Positions 34,876-41,298 of a stretch of DNA of 64,000 nt are shown here, piece by piece. The position numbers were made by a program, and so were the translations under genes. The notes beneath the pieces were generated by a model. That model had not been told where the DNA came from, did no database searches, and worked only from the letters and a program-made list of their open reading frames with translations. The stretch's first letter is position 1, and each line of letters begins with the position of its first letter. The stretch is taken from positions 62,001-126,000 of the forward strand of contig JBBAFU010000001.1 of the NCBI GenBank assembly GCA_041655275.1. The letters run 5' to 3'. The stretch is from JAJYRX01 sp041655275 (GTDB lineage Bacteria; Pseudomonadota; Gammaproteobacteria; Burkholderiales; Burkholderiaceae_B).

Positions 34876-35173
34876 ACGGGTTGACCGGCAGCGTCAGGCA
34901 CTACTGGGTATGACCAGGCGATACACTGAACATGGTATTTTGCATGATATCGCGCCTTATGCTTGATGATTTCTTCTTGTAAATCAGTATGTTCTATAGC
35001 CTGTTGGCAATCGAGTGGGAGAATGGGCGGCGAGGCGCGGTGGCCACCCAATCCAGGCTCACAGCTACAGTAGCATTCAGGTATTTGGGGCGCAACGACT
35101 GGGTCACGATTCACGACATTTTTGCCATCGTGCTCCCTGTTTGAATAGAGGCCGCTGCTCGAATTAGGGATGG
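34876..35173. other. Non-coding stretch between kinase operon and interrupted gene
   Basis: About 300 bases with no convincing coding frame on either strand. It is richer in A+T at the start, and contains the possible guaA-end copy at 35009-35024. No terminator with a T-run, no tRNA and no integrase remnant were recognised. Confidence 0.5.
35009..35024 (+). other. Candidate right attachment site, degenerate guaA-end copy
   Basis: AATCGAGTGGGAGAAT here would translate as IEWEN in one frame and resembles the guaA end GATTGAGTGGGAAT (28471-28484). The longest exact match is GAGTGGGA (35013-35020). If real, the 6.5-kb segment between the two sites, carrying tacAT and the Type III operon, was one inserted island. 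Eight identical bases may be chance. Confidence 0.3.
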
Positions 35174-35327
35174 AAATATTACGAGGTATACCCATCATCC
35201 CAAGTCTGCGATATTGATGCTCTTGTTGAACGCTTGGGCGATGCGGGCTGTGATGATGCCCTGGTCGGCATCGGCCAACCAGGACGCTTTACGCTGGAGT
35301 TCGCGCGTGAAGCGACTGATGCGATTG
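35174..35327 (+). pseudogene. 5' fragment of an interrupted helix-turn-helix gene
   Basis: The frame reads DIDALVERLGDAGCDDALVG and then IGQPGRFTLEFAREATDAI before it runs into the insertion-sequence end at about 35327. The sense of this text continues in the fragment at 36234-36467, in the order seen in small DNA-binding proteins of this type, but the middle (perhaps 40-50 codons, including most of the recognition helix) is missing. No in-frame ATG is present at its beginning, so the gene is dead. Confidence 0.6.
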
Positions 35328-36233
35328 ACATCCTCCCCTCCCTAAAGGAAGGAGATTCCCTCTACAGGCGCTCGATGCCCCGAGCGGAGAATGTTCAATG
35401 CAGCGTTCACATCACGATCATGGCTAGCACCGCAATCACACTGCCACTCTCTTATTCGCAAACCTGCGATACCTTTCGGCCTCGACGCCGGCAAGCCGCC
35501 ACATGTCGAGCAGGTCTGGGTGGAAAACGATTCGTTCACTTCCTCGAGCGTTGCGCCGTGCGTAATCGCCTTATAGCGGAGCATGTTTCGGAAGGACGAC
35601 CAGGCTGCGTCATTGACGCTTTTTGCCAGCCCGGTCCTGGCAAGCCCTTTGCTGTTCACGTTGCCAACGGCGATGTAGTCAAACTCGCAGACAAGGCGGG
35701 TGGACAGCGCAACCTCGATCACAATGTTCAGGAACCAGTTGCCGCGCCTGTCCTGGGCAAAGCAGGTGCCATCCTTGATCTTGCCCTCGGGCAGCGGGCG
35801 GGAGTTGAACACTCGGAAGGTGTTTCCGGCGAACCGGAAGGCGTCACCACTGCGTTTCAAATCGCGGCCTTTGAGCGGCACCCACCCGAGCGAACGCCTG
35901 CCACGGTAGCGAAGATACGGGCGGTTGAATTGCCTGCGGGATTTGGCATATTGCTCACAAACCGCATTGATCGTGCCGGAGTGAATGCCCAGCTCTTTGC
36001 TGCTTCCGGCTGTCAGTCTGTTCAGATCAAACCCTGTGGACCAGCGCTTGCGCCACTTCAAGGCATGTTTCTGCGTGTTGTTGCAGAAATTCCAAACGAA
36101 GCTTACCGCTCGCGACTGCCTGTTGAGCAGGCCGTTCAAGGACTTCACGCGATAGCGATAGACTTTCGTGCTCATTGCCTTCCCGGATACGCATCAGTTT
36201 TGCGATTTCACACACTATACCTGTTTATTCATA
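35328..36233 (-). mobile_element. IS200/IS605-type element, tnpB only, damaged
   Basis: About 0.9 kb carrying a shortened tnpB but no tnpA, so it could move only with help from another element. Just past the tnpB stop is an imperfect hairpin (35333-35355, CTCC/GGAG arms around TCCCTAAAGGAAGG), as at the right end of IS605-type elements, where the guide RNA would also end. The left edge is placed near 36230, because the host gene resumes at 36234. Boundaries are approximate. Confidence 0.6.
35342..36175 (-). CDS. tnpB: TnpB family protein lacking the RuvC-I segment
   Basis: A 277-residue TnpB, against the usual 370-400. TnpB proteins are RNA-guided nucleases of IS200/IS605 elements. The N-terminal region (YRYRVKSLNGLLNRQSRAVS, VWNFCNNTQKHALKWRKRW) and the C-terminal part are intact: RuvC-II region LEEVNESFSTQTCSTCG with the zinc-finger cysteines, and RuvC-III HDRDVNAALNIL. 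Between EVAL (about 157) and STRLVCEFDYIAVGNV the first RuvC segment, with its catalytic Asp in the usual GIDLG motif, is absent by a clean in-frame deletion of perhaps 60-70 codons. It cannot be a normal nuclease; it may be a relic or a DNA-binding derivative. Confidence 0.8.
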   Translation of the reverse strand: MSTKVYRYRVKSLNGLLNRQSRAVSFVWNFCNNTQKHALKWRKRWSTGFDLNRLTAGSSKELGIHSGTINAVCEQYAKSRRQFNRPYLRYRGRRSLGWVPLKGRDLKRSGDAFRFAGNTFRVFNSRPLPEGKIKDGTCFAQDRRGNWFLNIVIEVALSTRLVCEFDYIAVGNVNSKGLARTGLAKSVNDAAWSSFRNMLRYKAITHGATLEEVNESFSTQTCSTCGGLPASRPKGIAGLRIREWQCDCGASHDRDVNAALNILRSGHRAPVEGISFL

Positions 36234-36467
36234 CAGCGCAAGCTGATGCTGGCTCATCCAGGCAGCTTTCCGGCACCGGTGCATGAGGGCAGCGCGTCGA
36301 TCTGGCATCTGGCGGATGTGCTGACCTGGTTGCAGACCAAGGGCAGTTACACGCTGGCGGAGGACATTATGGAGGTAGCGCAGGTGGCCTTGCAGGTCAA
36401 TGTAGCGAAGGAAGGGCGGCGACTGTCACGCTCGGCGCTGGGGGAACTGGAAGCCTTGGTGGATTGA
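36234..36467 (+). pseudogene. 3' fragment of the interrupted helix-turn-helix gene
   Basis: The frame resumes as QRKLMLAHPGSFPAPVHEGS, then ASIWHLADVLTWLQTKGSY and ends VAKEGRRLSRSALGELEALVD with a stop at 36467. AHPGSFPAP and WHLADVLTWL are the wing and end of a MerR/excisionase-like DNA-binding domain. With 35174-35327 it makes up most of one gene broken by the IS element and by loss of the sequence between. Confidence 0.6.
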
Positions 36468-36522
36468 AAATGCCAGACATCATAAGAAGACGAAGGGAAG
36501 TCTGGGTGAGCAAGGCGATTCG

Positions 36523-36996
36523 CTATTTTTGATTGTCGGTCAGGTTCTTGAGAAATTTTCGAAAGAGAGTTTTATCGTCACCAAACAACGCTGCATAGCG
36601 CGTTTTTTCCGCGAGCAGCTGTTTTTTGATCGTGATCTTGAAAGATTCGAGTATCCACGGCTCGAACCAAGCGCTCGCCAGGGGAATATGCAGCCAGCAT
36701 GACCAGATGCATTCTTCATCGGCAAGCAGGTAGACCGATGCATTGTCTTCAGGCAGAAGGTTCGCGATGGCAGTCTCATGATCTGGATCCAGGGTGATCG
36801 ACCATGCGTCGGGTTCAATGAACGGGATGGCCTGCTCAGTGGGCTTCCATAGCAGCAGGAACCACTGGGCGGGGTGGCGGATATCGTAGTCCTCGCCTTC
36901 CCTGATGTAGGATTCGTTGAGCTGGATATAGGCGGCACACCAGCAACCGGGTTGCCACGTGTCCAGATAGTTGATTCCAATGGCAGGTGTGCTCAT
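36523..36996 (-). CDS. Hypothetical protein, partner of the HD hydrolase
   Basis: A 157-residue soluble protein not recognised. It has many aromatic residues (WQPGCWCAAYIQ, CIWSCWLHIPLASAWFEPW), an acidic middle, and a basic C-terminal helix (KITIKKQLLAEKTRYAALF). No signal peptide or membrane helix is seen. It starts 4 bases after the stop of the HD-domain gene, so the two are co-transcribed. Its lower GC content than the chromosomal genes suggests transfer. An interaction with the hydrolase is possible, but nothing in the sequence proves it. Confidence 0.7.
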   Translation of the reverse strand: MSTPAIGINYLDTWQPGCWCAAYIQLNESYIREGEDYDIRHPAQWFLLLWKPTEQAIPFIEPDAWSITLDPDHETAIANLLPEDNASVYLLADEECIWSCWLHIPLASAWFEPWILESFKITIKKQLLAEKTRYAALFGDDKTLFRKFLKNLTDNQK

Positions 36997-36999
36997 GAT

Positions 37000-37542
37000 T
37001 CATTCCGCAGTGGCGAACTGGGTGCGCTGGGCATAAACCGCGTCGAACAAGGCCTCCAGCTCGGGATTCGTACCCCGTAAACCCGCAACCACCTGGGCTG
37101 CCCAGTCAAAGTATTCCTGTTTTCGCTGATTCGTCCAGTTGGCCGGAGGCGTGGCCAGAATATCCCGCAAGTTGCAGATCTTGTCGGCCAGCTTGATCCG
37201 TTTTGCTTCTGGTGAAAGTCCTGACGATCTGCGGATCTGCTCCTGTTTGCGAGCCGGCTTTTCCAGACTTTTGTCGTCGGTTACTTCGAGCACGACACTG
37301 GTCACGTGTTTACCGAACAGGTTTTCAAGCTCCTGTGCGGTGGTTTCCGTATCTTCGATGGTGTCGTGAAGCAGGGCCGCGCATAGGGTTGTGGTGTCGC
37401 TGATTCCGCATTCGACCGCGAGCACGCTGGCAAGCGCAAGCGGGTGGTTGATGTAGGGCGAGGCGTCAGCGTCCTTGCGTCGTTGGGTCTTGTGCTTCTC
37501 TGCAGCAAAACTGGCAGCAGTGATGAGACTGGCAGTGGGCAT
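37000..37542 (-). CDS. HD-domain small alarmone hydrolase-like protein (Mesh1/SpoT hydrolase type)
   Basis: A 180-residue stand-alone HD phosphohydrolase resembling Mesh1 and the hydrolase half of SpoT, which remove pyrophosphate from (p)ppGpp. Metal-site residues are visible: ASPYINHPLALASVLA (His near residue 35), CAALLHDTIEDTETTA (the HD pair near 58 and ED nearby) and KRIKLADKICNLRDIL (Asp near 126). The start ATG at 37542 has AGGAC upstream; a longer form from 37593 lacks a ribosome site. There is no synthetase domain. Such proteins can act as antitoxins to toxic alarmone synthetases, but no such synthetase is seen here. Confidence 0.85.
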   Translation of the reverse strand: MPTASLITAASFAAEKHKTQRRKDADASPYINHPLALASVLAVECGISDTTTLCAALLHDTIEDTETTAQELENLFGKHVTSVVLEVTDDKSLEKPARKQEQIRRSSGLSPEAKRIKLADKICNLRDILATPPANWTNQRKQEYFDWAAQVVAGLRGTNPELEALFDAVYAQRTQFATAE

Positions 37543-37709
37543 ATAAATGTCCTGTTGGAGATGATGGGCTAGTATTTGTTTACATAACATCACGATTGCC
37601 GGACAAACACAAGTCCTTTTGGCGCTGGTTTTGTTCAGTCAGCACAAGGTGTTTTATTGGGATGTCAGCTGTCTCTGGGCTCAGCATCATTCTTGGGATT
37701 AAAACATTT

Positions 37710-37730
37710 CGATAAAATTTTTCTTTATCG
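37710..37730. promoter_or_regulatory. Inverted repeat in the HD/thioredoxin intergenic region
   Basis: CGATAAA (37710-37716) and TTTATCG (37724-37730) with a 7-base T-rich centre. It lies in the 337-base AT-rich divergent gap 37543-37879, which has no gene. It could be an operator for the sulfur operon or a weak hairpin. No strong -35/-10 pair was found in this gap, although a weak one may sit near 37750-37778 (TTGTGA, then TACCCT). Confidence 0.35.
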
Positions 37731-37879
37731 TCGCCACAGTTTAAATGGATTGTGATATTTTCCCTGAAACCGTACCCTAGAGTATTGCAAGACCATAATT
37801 CAAAAGGCGGATTTCGTTCCGGCAAGACATGTAGCACTTGTCCCGGACGACGCCTGTAAATACGCTGGAGGAGTACGGT

Positions 37880-38218
37880 ATGGCCGGTATCAGCGTCGAG
37901 CAGCTCGACACTGACAGCTTTTCCACTGCGTTGGCACGCGAGCGGGGGCTTCTGATCGTGTATTTTCATGCACCCTGGTGCCGGCCCTGCAAGACCATGA
38001 AGCCGGTATTCATGAAGCTGGCAGATGAGCTGTTTATCCATGATGCCAATTTTGCGGAAGTGAACATCGCCGTATCACCGACGATTGCGCAAATGTACGG
38101 AATCCGCTCGGTGCCTTCCATCGCCATATTCCGTGGTCACATGCTTGCCGCGATCATCGCCGGTGATATGCCATTTGACCAGTTGGTTCAGCGCATGAAA
38201 CATGAGCTCAGCCTTTGA
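37880..38218 (+). CDS. Thioredoxin-like protein
   Basis: A 112-residue thioredoxin-fold protein with the active site APWCRPCKTMKP (near residue 36), in which the usual Gly between the cysteines is Arg; this shifts redox potential or substrate choice in other thioredoxins. The cis-Pro is in IRSVPSIAIF near residue 77. There is no signal peptide, so it is cytoplasmic. The ATG at 37880 has GGAGGAG 6 bases upstream and is clearly better than an upstream TTG. It is the first gene of a run with the NifU-like, SQR-like and DUF1641 genes, suggesting it reduces or carries persulfide sulfur. Confidence 0.88.
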   Translation: MAGISVEQLDTDSFSTALARERGLLIVYFHAPWCRPCKTMKPVFMKLADELFIHDANFAEVNIAVSPTIAQMYGIRSVPSIAIFRGHMLAAIIAGDMPFDQLVQRMKHELSL

Positions 38219-38264
38219 TCGAGGCCTGATGCCGGCGGTGGTGTGATCATTTGCGGGAGCTTTC

Positions 38265-38690
38265 ATGGAATCGGCCGAGCAATTCTACGAAAAACTGAAA
38301 GCTTATATGGACGTGGTGCGCCGGGATCGCCGTCTTTCGGGAGCGAATGTCGATAGCGTCTCGGTTCGCAGCCCTGTGTGTGGCAGCGATCTGACATTTG
38401 ATGCGGTGATAGAGGGCGGACGGGTGCGCAAGTTGGGCTGGCGCGTACGGGCGTGCTCCCTGGGGCAGGCTGCCACGGCAATCGTGATTCAGCATCTGGA
38501 CGATCTTGAAGCGGAGCAAGTTGCCCGGATCGGTGAGCAGCTTGAAGCAATACTGAAGGGCCGACGTGATACGGCCGATTGGCCGGAGCTGGAAATATTT
38601 GCATTTGCCCGCGATATTCCAACGCGTCACGGATCTGCCATGCTGCCGTTCAAGGCGCTGGGGCAGCTTTTTGAACGCGCGAAACAATAA
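38265..38690 (+). CDS. NifU/IscU-like iron-sulfur scaffold homologue
   Basis: A 141-residue protein of the NifU N-terminal/SufU family, which assembles or receives iron-sulfur clusters or sulfur. Two cluster cysteines are present, in VRSPVCGSDLTF (about 39) and RVRACSLGQAATA (about 64). The third, normally in a C-x-LPW motif, is replaced: the matching segment is RHGSAMLPFKAL. It therefore may not build a standard cluster and could handle sulfide or persulfide. It lies 46 bases after the thioredoxin gene and 61 before the SQR-like gene on the same strand. Confidence 0.75.
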   Translation: MESAEQFYEKLKAYMDVVRRDRRLSGANVDSVSVRSPVCGSDLTFDAVIEGGRVRKLGWRVRACSLGQAATAIVIQHLDDLEAEQVARIGEQLEAILKGRRDTADWPELEIFAFARDIPTRHGSAMLPFKALGQLFERAKQ

Positions 38691-38751
38691 ATACCGACGG
38701 CTGGTCATCCCCTGATGACGATAAGACCGTCTCAATGACAGGAGAACCAAA

Positions 38752-39945
38752 ATGGCTATACAGGATGTCATCGTGGTTGGCGGAGGTATTGGCGGCACAA
38801 TGACCGCCAATAATCTCGTCAATAAACTCTATCCGGAAATCCGGGCGGGGAAGATCAGGGTCAGCCTCATATCCAACGATCGCTGGCATTGGTACAAGCC
38901 TGCGTTCATGTATGTCGCCTTCGGCGGAATGTACAAGCAGGAGTTGCGCCGCCCGCTGCATACGCTGCTGGCCCCGGAAGTGAACTTGATCATTGATCAG
39001 GTTGACGGCTTTGACTTCAGGGCAAGCCGGCTGCGCCTGGCTTCCGGCAAGGATCATTCATACGACTACCTGGTGGTGTCCACCGGCTGTATACCGTCTC
39101 CCGAGCGCATTCCCGGCCTGCAGGAGGCCGGCGATCACTTCTACCAGCATGATCCGGCCATGCGCCTGTTTGAAAAGCTGCGCACCATAGAAAAGGGGCG
39201 GGTGTTCATCGGGGTCACTTTTCCGCAGACGCCCAATGTGCCGCACCAATGCGGTATTGCGCCCATGGAAACCACGCTGATGCTGGACGAATACCTGCGC
39301 CAGCGCGGCGTGCGGGACCAGATCGAGATTGTCTATACCTATCCCACTATTGCACAGCTGCTTCGCAACTGTCTGTTCCTGCAAAAGCCGGTGGGTGATG
39401 TCCTGCCGAGCATCTTTGAGTCCAGAGGTATCAAATACCAGCGCAGCTTCACCCTGAAAGAGGTTGATCCCGGACGCAAGGTAGCCATTTCGGAAGAGGG
39501 CGAGGAGGTGGAGTTCGATGTCCTGATGCAGACGCCGCCCATCCGGGCGGTCGATGCGGTGCTGGACTCGGGCATTTCCCAGGCGCCCAATAATGAAGGC
39601 TGGCTGCCCACCGACAGGCAGACCCTGCAGCTTGAGGGCTTTGGCAACGTCTTTGTGATGGGTGACACTGTTGACCTTCCGGTCAGCAAGGCCGGGGGCA
39701 CCTGTCATAACCAGTCCCCCGTCATCTGCAACAACATCGCGGGCCTGATTCGCATCGGCCAGGTCGTGGCCGAGTTCGACGGCAAGGTCCAGGCCATCGC
39801 CCAGATGGGCTTCAGTGCCGGCATGCCGCTCTGGTATGACTACGGTGAAGATGTGATGCCGCTGCCTGCAACCAAGATCGGCAGCATGATGCGCAACGGC
39901 TTCAACCGGGGCGTGTATTGGGGCGTTGCCCGCGGCCTGGTTTGA
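38752..39945 (+). CDS. Sulfide:quinone oxidoreductase-like flavoprotein
   Basis: Membrane-associated FAD enzyme that should oxidise sulfide to polysulfide or persulfide and reduce quinone. The 397 residues contain the FAD motif VIVVGGGIGGTMTANNL (6-22), a second nucleotide-binding region (STGCIPSPERIPGL, about 105-118) and ATG motif NVFVMGDTVDLPVSKAG (about 302). Cysteines lie in STGCIPSP, PHQCGIAP and GGTCHNQ, the sites expected for the polysulfide-bridging residues. The C-terminal MMRNGFNRGVYWGVAR is a membrane-binding amphipathic end. AGGAGAA precedes the ATG. Relatives include flavocytochrome c-like proteins, so the exact substrate is inferred. Confidence 0.85.
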   Translation: MAIQDVIVVGGGIGGTMTANNLVNKLYPEIRAGKIRVSLISNDRWHWYKPAFMYVAFGGMYKQELRRPLHTLLAPEVNLIIDQVDGFDFRASRLRLASGKDHSYDYLVVSTGCIPSPERIPGLQEAGDHFYQHDPAMRLFEKLRTIEKGRVFIGVTFPQTPNVPHQCGIAPMETTLMLDEYLRQRGVRDQIEIVYTYPTIAQLLRNCLFLQKPVGDVLPSIFESRGIKYQRSFTLKEVDPGRKVAISEEGEEVEFDVLMQTPPIRAVDAVLDSGISQAPNNEGWLPTDRQTLQLEGFGNVFVMGDTVDLPVSKAGGTCHNQSPVICNNIAGLIRIGQVVAEFDGKVQAIAQMGFSAGMPLWYDYGEDVMPLPATKIGSMMRNGFNRGVYWGVARGLV

Positions 39946-39958
39946 CTGGAGATCCGAA

Positions 39959-40393
39959 ATGACAGAAAAGACATCCATCTCTGCGGTGGTGCGCGAGCAC
40001 GAACTGCTGAACAATCCGTCCACCCTGAGCGGTATGGAAAGCCTGCTTGGCCGGGTGGCCCCGCTCGTGGCAGCCGGCCGTTTCGACAACATCGTCGACT
40101 TGTTGTCGGCCATCTCCGATGTCGTCAACATGGCTGATAACGCCATGGTGGAAAAGCTGGCGCACGATTATGAGAATCTCGCCTCGGCAGCGTTCAAGAT
40201 CAATGGCGTCATGCGACACGCCAGTGATCAGGCCGCAGCCCAGGATGATTTGCCAACACTGTGGCAGACGATGCGGCGCCTCAACAGGGACGAAGACGCC
40301 CGTCGCGGTCTGCTGATGATCGTGAATATGCTGGCACTGCTGGGCCGTGATGTCCGATATTCGCGTGAAATGAGTCAGGCAGGTGATTCCTGA
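39959..40393 (+). CDS. DUF1641 protein
   Basis: A 144-residue helical, soluble protein of DUF1641. The conserved region is ISDVVNMADNAMVEKLAHDY (about 60-80) and the ending RGLLMIVNMLALLGRD. DUF1641 genes are regularly found directly after SQR-like flavoproteins or in formate dehydrogenase clusters, without a known function. It starts 13 bases after the SQR-like stop, which favours co-translation. The ATG at 39959 has GGAG a few bases upstream. Confidence 0.85.
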   Translation: MTEKTSISAVVREHELLNNPSTLSGMESLLGRVAPLVAAGRFDNIVDLLSAISDVVNMADNAMVEKLAHDYENLASAAFKINGVMRHASDQAAAQDDLPTLWQTMRRLNRDEDARRGLLMIVNMLALLGRDVRYSREMSQAGDS

Positions 40394-40529
40394 TATTTTT
40401 ACCTTGATGGGGAAAACTCATTACGCTGGCGATCGAACTGCTATCGGCACAGGGACAAGCCACCCGGTGGCCCGCTTGGACGAAGGGTGGCCCGGCGAAT
40501 CTTGCGAGCCAGTCTGTAATGCCACAGTT

Positions 40530-40548
40530 CCGTAATGCTTATTTACGG
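40530..40548. promoter_or_regulatory. Inverted repeat upstream of tpx
   Basis: CCGTAA (40530-40535) and TTACGG (40543-40548), 7-base centre, 87 bases before the tpx ATG in the 240-base gap 40394-40634. A further small perfect hairpin GCCAC-CCG-GTGGC is at 40459-40471. No T-run follows either. The first is a possible operator of the peroxidase gene; no clear promoter was found. Confidence 0.35.
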
Positions 40549-40634
40549 GATTGATTATCATTTGCAGTACACTGGACTGGTAGTTCAAGCCTGAACCAAG
40601 CTTTCAGCAACCGCCATCAACAAGGAGCTCCACC

Positions 40635-41141
40635 ATGTCCCAAGTCACTTTCCACGGCAACCCCGTACAGGTCAGCGGCACACTTCCGGCCGCCGGCACA
40701 ACGGCACCCGAGTTTACGCTGGTCGGCAAGGATCTTGCCGATGTCAGCCTGAGCACCTGCCACTGTGCCGATCAGCGCAAGGTACTCAATATCTTTCCGA
40801 GTGTGGACACCGGGGTGTGTGCAGCTTCCGTGCGACGGTTCAACGAGCTTGCTGCACAGATGGACAACACGCAAGTCATGTGCATTTCGGCCGATCTGCC
40901 GTTTGCGCAGGCGCGTTTCTGCGGCGCAGAGGGTATCGACCAGGTGACCATGCTCTCGACCATGCGCGGGCGCGAGTTTCTGGAAAACTATGGCGTTGCC
41001 ATCGCGAGCGGCCCCCTGAGCGGCCTTGCTGCGCGCGCAGTCGTGGTGCTTGATGCCGATAACAAGGTGCTGCACAGCCAGCTGGTATCCGAAATCGGTG
41101 AAGAGCCCGATTATGATGCGGCCTTGAAGGCGTTGGACTGA
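40635..41141 (+). CDS. tpx: Thiol peroxidase
   Basis: Atypical 2-Cys peroxiredoxin that reduces alkyl and hydrogen peroxides with thioredoxin as donor; a periplasm- or cytoplasm-located antioxidant. In 168 residues the peroxidatic Cys is in FPSVDTGVCAASVRRF (near 61) and the resolving Cys in SADLPFAQARFCG (near 95). The opening VTFHGNPVQVSGTLPAAG is typical. AAGGAG precedes the ATG. Its place near the thioredoxin and SQR-like genes suits defence against oxidants formed during sulfide oxidation. Confidence 0.95.
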   Translation: MSQVTFHGNPVQVSGTLPAAGTTAPEFTLVGKDLADVSLSTCHCADQRKVLNIFPSVDTGVCAASVRRFNELAAQMDNTQVMCISADLPFAQARFCGAEGIDQVTMLSTMRGREFLENYGVAIASGPLSGLAARAVVVLDADNKVLHSQLVSEIGEEPDYDAALKALD

Positions 41142-41204
41142 CCGCAGTGATGGGGATTGCAAAGGCTGCGTGTTACTGACTGTGGCCGTGAAAAAGGTAA
41201 TCAA

Positions 41205-41233
41205 TTGCCGTAGCAACCGGCCTTCGATATGAT
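41205..41233 (+). promoter_or_regulatory. Predicted promoter of the D-cysteine desulfhydrase operon
   Basis: TTGCCG (41205-41210), 17-base spacer, TATGAT (41228-41233). Start would be near 41240, leaving a leader of about 58 bases. Confidence 0.55.
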
Positions 41234-41244
41234 GAATCGCATCA

Positions 41245-41262
41245 GGAAAGCATCCGCTTTCC
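41245..41262 (+). promoter_or_regulatory. Leader hairpin before dcyD-like gene
   Basis: Perfect 7-bp stem GGAAAGC (41245-41251) and GCTTTCC (41256-41262) with a 4-base loop, starting a few bases after the predicted transcription start. It may protect the transcript's 5' end or be an operator; it is not close enough to hide the ribosome site. Confidence 0.4.
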
Positions 41263-41298
41263 GGTTCTGATTTTCAGCCCCGACAAGGCGGGTTCATC

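Noticed and set aside
34812..35198. A 128-codon minus-strand frame in the gap after the kinase operon
   Set aside because: Overlaps the end of the small partner gene, no ribosome site, and no protein-like pattern.
35234..36286. A 350-codon plus-strand frame across the IS element
   Set aside because: Joins the broken helix-turn-helix gene start to antisense tnpB; it is a chimera, not a gene.
37580..38041. A 153-codon minus-strand frame across the HD/thioredoxin gap
   Set aside because: Lies half on the thioredoxin gene antisense; the AT-rich half has no ribosome site.
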